Shown in pieces: positions 16,877 through 23,678 of a stretch of DNA of 64,000 nt; position 1 is the stretch's first letter; each line of letters begins with the position of its first letter. Origin of the DNA: Streptomyces sp. CT34 (GTDB taxonomy: Bacteria; Actinomycetota; Actinomycetes; Streptomycetales; Streptomycetaceae); contig NZ_KN708638.1 in NCBI RefSeq assembly GCF_000805335.1, positions 6,080,069-6,144,068 on the forward strand, given 5' to 3'. The notes under the pieces are model-generated. The model was given only the letters and a program-made list of their open reading frames with translations, made no database searches and had not been told where the DNA came from. A program made the position numbers and the translations under genes.

Positions 16877-17383
16877 CCGGCGTACCGGCCTGCCAGACGT
16901 CGCCGCGCGCACCCTGTTCCTGCTGCTCACCCCCATTCCACGTACTCTTTGAAGTGCTCCAGATCGCCACGACGAGCCGTTCGATCGCGTTCGTCTGGGC
17001 GGACAGTGTCGAGGCCGCACTCCAGCCGTGCGTGGATCCGTGCGTGGATCCGGGTGTGATTCTGGCCGACCGGCTGAACGGCAGAAGGAACCCGTCAGCT
17101 CGGGGCCGCCCCTGGTGAGCCCTCCATCACGTGCTCGCCGTGGTCAGAAACCTCGGCCTTGAAGTCCCGGGCCCGGCCACCTGCCTCGACCTCCAGATGT
17201 GCTCGGCGCCCCGCCCCCGTACGCGCGCCCCGCACTCCTTCCACGAAGCGCGGCCAGTGCTCTGCACCTTGCAGGAACCGGCACCCGAGGCGCGTACCGG
17301 TGGTCAGCTCAGGAACCCCTGCGACCCCGGTGAAAGAAGACGAGCCGGGACAGGGCTCTCCCGCGAGCGCCTACCCTTGACTC
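16877..17383. other. Right end of the element, no clear gene
   Basis: About 500 bases without a convincing reading frame. GCGTGGATCC occurs as a direct repeat at about 17031-17052. The last 20 bases (CTACCCTTGA and the six bases to the ATG) are the diverged miaB promoter carried by the element. A minus-strand stretch near 16900-16990 gives a short protein-like segment (VVAIWSTSKSTWNGGEQQ) that could be a relic; it is not called. Confidence 0.4.
17372..17377 (+). promoter_or_regulatory. -10 hexamer of the active miaB promoter
   Basis: TACCCT, six bases before the miaB ATG at 17384. No ribosome site fits in the gap, so the transcript is probably leaderless. This copy lies inside the element and replaces the promoter left at 10732. 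Confidence 0.55.
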
Positions 17384-19000
17384 ATGACCATCAGCAGCGA
17401 CCGGAGCCCCGCAGTGGACGTTCGATCATCTAAGACATACGAAATTCGCACCTACGGGTGCCAGATGAACGTCCACGACTCCGAGCGGCTGTCCGGCCTG
17501 CTGGAAGAGGCCGGATACGTCCCCGCGCCCAAGGACGGCGACGGCGCCGACGTCGTGGTCTTCAACACCTGCGCGGTCCGGGAGAACGCCGACAACCGGC
17601 TCTACGGCAACCTCGGCCAGCTCGCCCCGAAGAAGGCCGCGCGCCCCGGGATGCAGATCGCCGTCGGCGGCTGCCTGGCCCAGAAGGACCGCGACACCAT
17701 CGTCAAGAAGGCCCCCTGGGTCGACGTGGTCTTCGGGACGCACAACATCGGCAAGCTGCCCGTCCTGCTGGAGCGCGCCCGCGTCCAGGAAGAGGCACAG
17801 GTGGAGATCGCCGAGTCCCTGGAGGCGTTCCCCTCGACCCTGCCGACCCGCCGCGAGAGCGCGTACGCCGCCTGGGTCTCCATCTCCGTGGGCTGCAACA
17901 ACACCTGTACGTTCTGCATCGTCCCGGCACTGCGCGGCAAGGAGAAGGACCGCCGGCCCGGCGACATCCTCGCCGAGGTGGAGGCACTGGTCGCCGAGGG
18001 TGTCAGCGAGATCACCCTGCTCGGCCAGAACGTCAACGCGTACGGCTCGGACATCGGCGACCGCGAGGCGTTCAGCAAGCTGCTGCGCGCCTGCGGGAAG
18101 ATCGAGGGCCTGGAGCGGGTCCGCTTCACCTCCCCGCACCCGCGCGACTTCACCGACGACGTGATCGCCGCCATGGCCGAGACGCCCAACGTGATGCCGC
18201 AGCTCCACATGCCGTTGCAGTCCGGCTCCGACCGCGTCCTCAAGGCGATGCGCCGCTCGTACCGCCAGGAGCGGTTCCTCGGCATCATCGAGAAGGTCCG
18301 CGCCGCGATGCCGGACGCGGCCATCTCCACCGACATCATCGTCGGCTTCCCCGGGGAGACCGAGGAGGACTTCGAGCAGACCCTGCACACCGTGCGCGAG
18401 TCCCGCTTCGCGCAGGCCTTCACCTTCCAGTACTCCAAGCGCCCCGGCACCCCCGCGGCCGACATGGAGGGCCAGATCCCCAAGGCCGTCGTCCAGGAGC
18501 GCTACGAGCGCCTGGTCGCCCTCCAGGAGGAGATCTCCTGGGAGGAGAACAAGAAGCAGGTCGGCCGCACCCTGGAGGTCATGGTCGCCGAGGGCGAGGG
18601 CCGCAAGGACGGCGCCACCCACCGGCTCTCCGGCCGTGCGCCCGACAACCGCCTCGTCCACTTCAACCCGACCCTGCGGGACGCGGACGCTCGGCGCGCC
18701 CCGGGCACCGAGGCGTCCGACGGCACCGGGCCCGCTCCGCGACCCGGCACTGTGCTCGACGGCACCGGGCCCGCTCCGCGACCCGGCGACATGGTCACCG
18801 TCGAGGTGACCTATGCCGCACCGCACCACCTCCTGGCCGAGGGCCCGGCACTGAGCATCCGGCGCACCCGCGCGGGCGACGCCTGGGAGAAGCGCAACGC
18901 CGCCCCCGCGGAGAAGCCCAAGGGCGTCCTCCTCGGCCTGCCCACCATCGGGGCCCCGGCTCCGAGCCCGGCACCCGCGGCCGGCTGCGGCTGCGACTGA
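17384..19000 (+). CDS. miaB: tRNA-2-methylthio-N6-dimethylallyladenosine synthase MiaB
   Basis: Radical-SAM methylthiotransferase of 538 residues that adds the 2-methylthio group to N6-dimethylallyl-A37 of tRNA; it acts after MiaA, encoded at 20434. The N-terminal domain binds one Fe-S cluster through Cys in RTYGCQMN, FNTCAVREN and VGGCLAQKD. The radical SAM cluster motif is GCNNTCTFC (C-x3-C-x2-C). A TRAM domain follows near the C-terminus. Within it an insert contains the 10-residue unit DGTGPAPRPG twice, and the protein ends in CGCD. The first 21 codons come from the element (see the stub at 10744), but the enzyme is complete. Confidence 0.95.
   Translation: MTISSDRSPAVDVRSSKTYEIRTYGCQMNVHDSERLSGLLEEAGYVPAPKDGDGADVVVFNTCAVRENADNRLYGNLGQLAPKKAARPGMQIAVGGCLAQKDRDTIVKKAPWVDVVFGTHNIGKLPVLLERARVQEEAQVEIAESLEAFPSTLPTRRESAYAAWVSISVGCNNTCTFCIVPALRGKEKDRRPGDILAEVEALVAEGVSEITLLGQNVNAYGSDIGDREAFSKLLRACGKIEGLERVRFTSPHPRDFTDDVIAAMAETPNVMPQLHMPLQSGSDRVLKAMRRSYRQERFLGIIEKVRAAMPDAAISTDIIVGFPGETEEDFEQTLHTVRESRFAQAFTFQYSKRPGTPAADMEGQIPKAVVQERYERLVALQEEISWEENKKQVGRTLEVMVAEGEGRKDGATHRLSGRAPDNRLVHFNPTLRDADARRAPGTEASDGTGPAPRPGTVLDGTGPAPRPGDMVTVEVTYAAPHHLLAEGPALSIRRTRAGDAWEKRNAAPAEKPKGVLLGLPTIGAPAPSPAPAAGCGCD
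17447..17461. repeat. Right attachment-site repeat (attR core)
   Basis: CGCACCTACGGGTGC, identical to 10801-10815. Immediately upstream the sequence is the element's diverged copy of the miaB start; downstream it is the original miaB body (CAGATGAAC). Confidence 0.8.
18719..18787 (+). repeat. Two 30-bp direct repeats inside miaB
   Basis: An exact 30-base unit at 18719-18748 recurs at 18758-18787 with a 39-base (13-codon) period, so the frame is kept. It encodes DGTGPAPRPG twice in the linker of the MiaB TRAM region. Confidence 0.9.
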
Positions 19001-19042
19001 CCCACGCGGACGGCCCGGGCCCCGGGCGTTACGCTGCGTGGC

Positions 19043-19753
19043 ATGCTCGTTGCCGCCGCCCTGTGCCCCTGTCCGCCGCTGCTCGTCCCGGAGGTCGCCG
19101 CCGGCGCCGCCCCCGAGCTGGACGCCTTGCGGGCCGCCTGCCTGGACGCGGTCGGCGTGCTCGCCGCGGCCCGCCCGGACCGCCTGGTCGTCCTCGGACC
19201 CACCGACGAGGCGGGCCGGGGCACGCACCCGCAGGGCGCCACCGGCTCCTTCCGCGGCTTCGGGGTGGACCTGCACGTACGGCTCGGCGCCGCCGGACCG
19301 GCGCCGGAACGGGACCTTCCGCCGTCGCTGTCCGTCGGCGCCTGGCTGCTGTCCCGTACGGACTGGGCCGACGCGCCCGTCGAGGGGCTGGGCGTGACGG
19401 AGTCGCTCACCGGCGACCGCTGCCGGGCCCTGGGCCGGGAACTCGCCGCGTCCGCGCCCCGGTTGGCGCTGCTGGTGATGGGCGACGGCAGCGCCCGCCG
19501 GTCGCTCAAGGCGCCCGGCTACTTCGACGAACGCGCCGCGGACTTCGACGCGGCGGCGGCCCGCGCCCTCGGAGCCGCCGATCTCGCCGCCCTGAGCGCC
19601 CTCGACGAAGACCTCGCCGCCGACCTCCTGGTGTCCGGGCGGTCGTGCTGGCAGGTCCTGGCGGGCGCCGCCGAGGGCGCCGGCCTGGGGGGCCGACTGC
19701 TGCGCGAGGAGGCCCCGTACGGCGTCGGCTACGTCGCGGCGGCCTGGACGTAG
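19043..19753 (+). CDS. Class III extradiol dioxygenase subunit B-like protein
   Basis: Protein of 236 residues with the fold of the catalytic subunit of class III ring-cleavage dioxygenases (MLVAAALCPCPPLLVPEVAAGAAPELDALRAACLDAVGVLAAARPDRLVVLGPTD). It contains LLVMGDGSARRS in the middle. Actinobacterial members are conserved beside miaB/miaA but have no established reaction, and the classic His pair of true dioxygenases is not obvious, so an enzymatic role is uncertain. A TACGCT hexamer ends seven bases before the ATG, suggesting a leaderless mRNA. It follows miaB after 42 bases. Confidence 0.75.
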   Translation: MLVAAALCPCPPLLVPEVAAGAAPELDALRAACLDAVGVLAAARPDRLVVLGPTDEAGRGTHPQGATGSFRGFGVDLHVRLGAAGPAPERDLPPSLSVGAWLLSRTDWADAPVEGLGVTESLTGDRCRALGRELAASAPRLALLVMGDGSARRSLKAPGYFDERAADFDAAAARALGAADLAALSALDEDLAADLLVSGRSCWQVLAGAAEGAGLGGRLLREEAPYGVGYVAAAWT

Positions 19754-19873
19754 CGGCAGCACGGCAGCCCCCGTACGCGCCCGCACCCCGCCGGAGCACC
19801 GGCGCAGCGCAACGGCCGCGAGGCGGCTTGCGCGCCCCGCGGCCGTTGCGACCCGCATCCGGCAGGCGTGCGC

Positions 19874-20251
19874 CTATTTGCGCGCGCCCTCGCTGTCCGC
19901 CGCAGCTCCCGCGGACTGCTGCCGCGGAATCCCGGCGCCCTCGGCAGCCTCGGCCGGCCGGGCCGACTCCTCGGCCGCCGGTTCGGCGTCCGCGTCACCG
20001 GACTCCTCCGGAGCCGCCTGCGCCGCCTCGGCCGCGCTCTGCTCGGCCTCCTCCGGCTCCGCCGCCGTGGCGTCCGTACCGGCCTCGGCCACCGCCGCGT
20101 CCGCCTGCGCGCCGTCCTCCGGCTGCGCCTCGGCTTCCTGCTGCGCCTCCGACGCCGGCTGCGGCTCCGACTCCGCCGTCACCGCCGCTGCGGCACTGTC
20201 CTCCATCGCCGCCTCGGCCTTACGCCGACGGAACCGCGAAAACACGCCCAT
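19874..20251 (-). CDS. Acidic Ala/Glu-rich conserved hypothetical protein
   Basis: Protein of 125 residues. After a basic start MGVFSRFRRRKAEAAM, the rest is almost entirely Ala, Glu, Asp, Pro and Gln (QPASEAQQEAEAQPEDGAQAD and similar), so it is predicted to be disordered with no transmembrane segment. The start at 20251 is supported by AGGAG five bases upstream. Streptomycete homologues in this position are often labelled gliding-motility protein, a label without functional support. It is oriented against miaA. The opposite strand is also open here because of the composition; the ribosome site decides the strand. Confidence 0.65.
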   Translation of the reverse strand: MGVFSRFRRRKAEAAMEDSAAAAVTAESEPQPASEAQQEAEAQPEDGAQADAAVAEAGTDATAAEPEEAEQSAAEAAQAAPEESGDADAEPAAEESARPAEAAEGAGIPRQQSAGAAADSEGARK

Positions 20252-20433
20252 AACTGCTCCTACGCTCCTCATGTGGGCGAAATCCCTTCGTCGCCCGGAG
20301 CGTCCTCTTGCGCCGCCCGACGGGCGCCGGCAGCGCACCGGCGTTCGGGATCTCGCAACAGGCAACGACGCTGACCGTGCCCCGTCACGTCGCTCGTTCG
20401 AGATGGGTGCGTGAGGTTTGCGAGACTGACGGG

Positions 20434-21372
20434 GTGAACACCGTCGTCCCCACTCCCCGGGTCATCGCCGTCGTCGGCCCCACCGCGGCCGGAAAGTCCG
20501 ATCTGGGCGTCGCACTCGCCCGGCACCTGGGCGGCGAGGTGATCAACGCCGACTCGATGCAGCTCTACCGCGGCATGGACATCGGCACCGCCAAGCTCAC
20601 GCCGGAGGAGCGACAGGGCGTCCCGCACCACCTCCTCGACATCTGGGACGTCACCCGCGCGGCCAACGTCGCCGAGTACCAGCGGCTGGCCCGCGTCGAG
20701 ATCGACCGGCTGCTCGCCGAGGGCCGCACCCCGGTCCTCGTGGGCGGCTCCGGCCTGTACGTACGCGGCGCCCTCGACGCCCTGGAATTCCCCGGCACCG
20801 ACCCCGCCGTCCGCGCCCGCCTGGAGGCCGAACTGGCCGAACTGGGCAGCGGCGCCCTGCACGCCCGGCTGGCCGCCGCCGACCCCGAGGCCGCCCGCGC
20901 GATCCTGGCCGGCAACGGCCGCCGCATCGTGCGCGCCCTGGAGGTCATCGAGATCACCGGCCGCCCCTTCACCGCCAACCTCCCCGGCCACGAATCGGTC
21001 TACGACACCGTGCAGATCGGCGTCGACGTAGCGCGCCCCGAACTCGACGAGCGGATCGCGCGGCGGGTGGACCGTATGTGGGAAGCGGGCCTGGTCGACG
21101 AGGTGCGCCGCCTGGAGGCCGTGGGGCTGCGCGAGGGCCTGACGGCCTCCCGGGCGCTCGGCTACCAGCAGGTGCTCGCGCAGCTGGCGGGGGAGTGCAC
21201 CGAGCAGGAGGCGCGGGACGAGACGGTGCGCGCCACCAAGCGGTTCGCGCGCCGTCAGGACTCGTGGTTCCGCCGGGACCCCCGGGTCCACTGGCTCAGC
21301 GGGGCCGCCGATCGCCGGGCCGACCTCCCCGGGCTCGCGCTGGAGTTGCTCGAACGACCGGTCACAGCCTGA
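20434..21372 (+). CDS. miaA: tRNA dimethylallyltransferase MiaA
   Basis: Enzyme of 312 residues that transfers the dimethylallyl group to N6 of A37 in tRNAs reading UNN codons, giving MiaB its substrate. Visible: P-loop VVGPTAAGKSDLG, NADSMQLYRGMDIGTAK with the catalytic Asp, HHLLDIWD, GGSGLYVRG, and the C-terminal RFARRQDSWFRRD. The GTG at 20434 gives the usual family N-terminus (RVIAVVGPTAAGKS about ten residues in); an upstream in-frame start at 20308 would add 42 unlikely residues. It precedes a membrane protein and dapF on the same strand. Confidence 0.95.
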   Translation: MNTVVPTPRVIAVVGPTAAGKSDLGVALARHLGGEVINADSMQLYRGMDIGTAKLTPEERQGVPHHLLDIWDVTRAANVAEYQRLARVEIDRLLAEGRTPVLVGGSGLYVRGALDALEFPGTDPAVRARLEAELAELGSGALHARLAAADPEAARAILAGNGRRIVRALEVIEITGRPFTANLPGHESVYDTVQIGVDVARPELDERIARRVDRMWEAGLVDEVRRLEAVGLREGLTASRALGYQQVLAQLAGECTEQEARDETVRATKRFARRQDSWFRRDPRVHWLSGAADRRADLPGLALELLERPVTA

Positions 21373-21474
21373 TCACGTCATGGCATCGGGACGCTCCGGG
21401 CGTCATCCGGCCCCCTGAGGGCGTGTCATCATCGACCTTCGATCGAGGCGTGCAATCTGCAGTGGGGAGGGCGC

Positions 21475-22011
21475 GTGGTAATGGAGGCCGGCCCTCGCAA
21501 CAGAGCCCAGCAACCGGACCGCAACGGCACCGGGGCGGCACCGCCGCACCACGACGGCCCGGAGGCGCACGACATCATCCCCGAGCCCCATGACGGCCCC
21601 CCGGCCACCCTGGACGCCTCGGACGGCCCCGACGACGGCCACGACGGCCATGACGCACCTCCGGAGGGCGGCGAGTCCTTCCGCGACCTGCGCCCGCCCC
21701 GGCGGCTGCGGCTGTGGCAACTCGCCCCGATCGTCGGCCTCGCCGCCGTCGGGTCGCTGATGTTCGCCTTCCCGCTGGCCTTCGAGTTCGGCGGCGACGG
21801 CGGCGCGGTGATCGCCATGCTCGGCCTGCTGCTCTGCTGCTGCGCCGCCGGCTGGGGCATGATGGCCGCCCGCCGCGTCGGCTACACCTGGCCCGGCCTC
21901 CCGGCCCGCGGCTCCGGCCGCCGCGCCGGCTGGCGCGTGGTCCTCCTCTACGCCGCGGTGGTCGCCGTGCTCGCCGCCCTGGCCATCTGGCGCGTGGCCC
22001 GACTGCGCTGA
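21475..22011 (+). CDS. Putative membrane protein
   Basis: Protein of 178 residues. The first 80 residues are hydrophilic with Asp/His/Gly-rich runs (DDGHDGHDAPPEGG). Three hydrophobic segments follow: LAPIVGLAAVGSLMFAFPLAF, GAVIAMLGLLLCCCAAGWGMMAA and VVLLYAAVVAVLAALAIW. The middle segment has three consecutive Cys. The GTG at 21475 has GGGGAGG a few bases upstream. It is conserved between miaA and dapF in streptomycetes but has no known function. Confidence 0.75.
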   Translation: MVMEAGPRNRAQQPDRNGTGAAPPHHDGPEAHDIIPEPHDGPPATLDASDGPDDGHDGHDAPPEGGESFRDLRPPRRLRLWQLAPIVGLAAVGSLMFAFPLAFEFGGDGGAVIAMLGLLLCCCAAGWGMMAARRVGYTWPGLPARGSGRRAGWRVVLLYAAVVAVLAALAIWRVARLR

Positions 22012-22072
22012 GCTCTGGCCCCTGACCTCTGCCGGTCTTCGCGGTGGTTGTCCCCGGCTGTCTTCGCGCTGC

Positions 22073-22117
22073 CTGTCGTCCCGCTTTCTGTCGTCCCGCT
22101 TTCTGTCGTCCCGCTTT
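22073..22117 (+). repeat. Three tandem copies of a 15-bp unit
   Basis: CTGTCGTCCCGCTTT occurs three times without interruption, followed by a partial fourth copy (CTGTCTTCGCG). The strand is pyrimidine-rich. Confidence 0.9.
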
Positions 22118-22184
22118 CTGTCTTCGCGCCGTCCGTGCGTCTTCCCCGCCGCCCACCCGCAGCTCTGGATTGTGTTTTTCCCCG

Positions 22185-22213
22185 CCGCCCACCCCCCTTC
22201 GGGGGGTGGGCGG
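22185..22213. terminator. 13-bp GC hairpin
   Basis: The arm CCGCCCACCCCCC pairs with GGGGGGTGGGCGG around a three-base loop. There is no T-run after it on either strand (a T-run precedes it on the plus strand). It probably ends transcription of the membrane-protein gene before dapF; another structural role cannot be excluded. Confidence 0.55.
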
Positions 22214-22256
22214 GTGTAGAGCGCGAAGCGCGAGGCGCGGAACGCGCAAGTAACGC

Positions 22257-22310
22257 GCAAGTAGGGACGGCCAGCAAGTCAAGTAGGGACGGCCAGCAAG
22301 TAGGGACGGG
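22257..22310. repeat. Short degenerate direct repeats
   Basis: CGCGCAAGTA twice, then AAGTAGGGACGGCCAGC in two near-identical copies and a third partial one. Confidence 0.7.
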
Positions 22311-22418
22311 CAGGCAGGGCGCAGGCCGGCAGCGGCCCTGGTTACCCGGTCCGGGTCGCCCCATAGGCGGCCTCGGCCCCGGGGCGCCGGGCCCGTTTGC
22401 GACCCGTAGGATTCAAGG

Positions 22419-23297
22419 GTGACCAGCACGCAGCGCATCGCTTTCCTCAAGGGCCACGGCACCGAGAACGACTTCGTGATCGTCCCGGATCCGGATGGCC
22501 GGCTCGATCTGTCCGCGGCGGCCGTCGCCCGGATCTGCGACCGCCGGGCCGGTGTCGGCGGCGACGGGCTGCTGCGCGCCGTACGGTCCGCCGTCCACCC
22601 GGAGGCGCGGGCGCAGGCCGGCGAGGCCGAGTGGTTCATGGACTACCGCAACGGCGACGGCTCGGTCGCCGAGATGTGCGGCAACGGTGTCCGGGTCTTC
22701 GCCCGGTACCTGCTGCACGCGGGACTGGTCGAGGCCGGCGACCTCGCGATCGCGACCCGCGCCGGGGTGCGCCGGGTGCATCTGGCCAAGTCCGGCGATG
22801 TCACCGTCGCCATGGGGCGGGCCGAACTGCCCGAGGAGGGCGTGGTGGTCACGCTCGGCGGGCGCAGCTGGCCAGCCCGCAACGTCAGCATGGGCAATCC
22901 GCACGCCGTAACGTTCGTCGAGGATCTGGCGCACGCCGGTGACCTGTACACCACGCCGCCGTTCAGCCCGGCAGCGGTGTATCCGGACGGCGTGAACATC
23001 GAGTTCGTCGTCGACCGCGGCCCGCGCCATGTGGCGATGCGGGTGCACGAGCGCGGCTCCGGCGAGACCCGCTCGTGCGGCACCGGCGCCTGCGCGGTGG
23101 CGGTGGCCACCGCCCGCCGGGACGGCCTGGACCCGGCCGCGACCGGCACGCCCGTCACCTACACCGTCGACGTGCTCGGCGGCAGCCTGACGATCACCGA
23201 GCTGCCGGACGGCACGGTCGAGATGACCGGCCCGGCCGTGATCGTCGCCGAGGGCAGCTTCGAGCCGGAGTGGCTGACCGGCGCGCTCGGCGCCTGA
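22419..23297 (+). CDS. dapF: Diaminopimelate epimerase
   Basis: Enzyme of 292 residues that interconverts LL- and meso-diaminopimelate in lysine and peptidoglycan precursor synthesis. The two catalytic cysteines are in EMCGNGVR and ETRSCGTGACA; FLKGHGTENDFVIVPD is the family N-terminus. In most streptomycetes LL-DAP is in the wall, and this enzyme mainly serves lysine supply. The start is GTG with no ribosome site, and a TAGGAT hexamer ends six bases upstream, so a leaderless transcript is likely. Confidence 0.95.
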   Translation: MTSTQRIAFLKGHGTENDFVIVPDPDGRLDLSAAAVARICDRRAGVGGDGLLRAVRSAVHPEARAQAGEAEWFMDYRNGDGSVAEMCGNGVRVFARYLLHAGLVEAGDLAIATRAGVRRVHLAKSGDVTVAMGRAELPEEGVVVTLGGRSWPARNVSMGNPHAVTFVEDLAHAGDLYTTPPFSPAAVYPDGVNIEFVVDRGPRHVAMRVHERGSGETRSCGTGACAVAVATARRDGLDPAATGTPVTYTVDVLGGSLTITELPDGTVEMTGPAVIVAEGSFEPEWLTGALGA

Positions 23298-23678
23298 GGG
23301 CGGCGAGAGGCCCGAGAAGCCCCTGTTCCACCGACGAGGCCCTTCCCCCGACGAGGCCCCTGTTCCACCGACGGGCGGTACCGCTCCGGACGGGGGCTCG
23401 GTCGCCCGCCGGCGGCTGTCAGCGCGTCGCGCCGGAGGCGCCACGCCCGGCCGCCGGAGCCCTCCGCCACCTGGCCCACACATTCCGCATCCCGCTCGGT
23501 GATTCGCCTTCTCAGAGCAGAAACGGCTCCGGCCGGAAAGTTCGCTCGAATGGGTGATCCGGTTCACGCTGAGCGAGAGCCGGACAGCACTGCGTGATGG
23601 GCTCGGTAGCATCAAGCACCGGCCCAGGCGCCAGAACTGACGGCGTCCCACCGCCGGTCGACGCTGCCGGAGGTGCCC
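23298..23678. other. Intergenic region before the RSH gene
   Basis: About 380 bases with no gene. An 18-bp direct repeat (GCCCCTGTTCCACCGACG) is at 23319-23336 and 23356-23373. The GGAGG ribosome site of the RSH gene lies at its right end. No promoter can be assigned with confidence. Confidence 0.5.

Larger units (their letters stand above)
10801..17461. mobile_element. Decayed integrated element in the 5' end of miaB
   Basis: About 6.65 kb lie between two copies of the 15-bp core CGCACCTACGGGTGC. Left of it is a truncated miaB 5' end; right of it is a complete miaB whose first 21 codons and promoter are a diverged version of the stub. This is the signature of site-specific insertion into a gene with the element restoring the gene. 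The interior holds a serine recombinase relic, a frameshifted IS5-type transposase, decayed genes and several intact cargo genes. No full-length integrase, relaxase, FtsK/TraB-type transfer gene or replication gene is visible, so the element appears immobile now. Which recombinase inserted it is unknown. Confidence 0.8.
22012..22418. other. Repeat-rich intergenic region before dapF
   Basis: About 400 bases with no gene. It contains a 15-bp tandem repeat, a long GC hairpin and a second family of short repeats (annotated separately), then a TAGGAT hexamer at 22407-22412 six bases before the dapF GTG. Confidence 0.7.

Noticed and set aside
17031..17052. Tandem GCGTGGATCC repeat as an attachment site
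   Set aside because: It lies inside the element, not at a junction, and does not recur at the left end.
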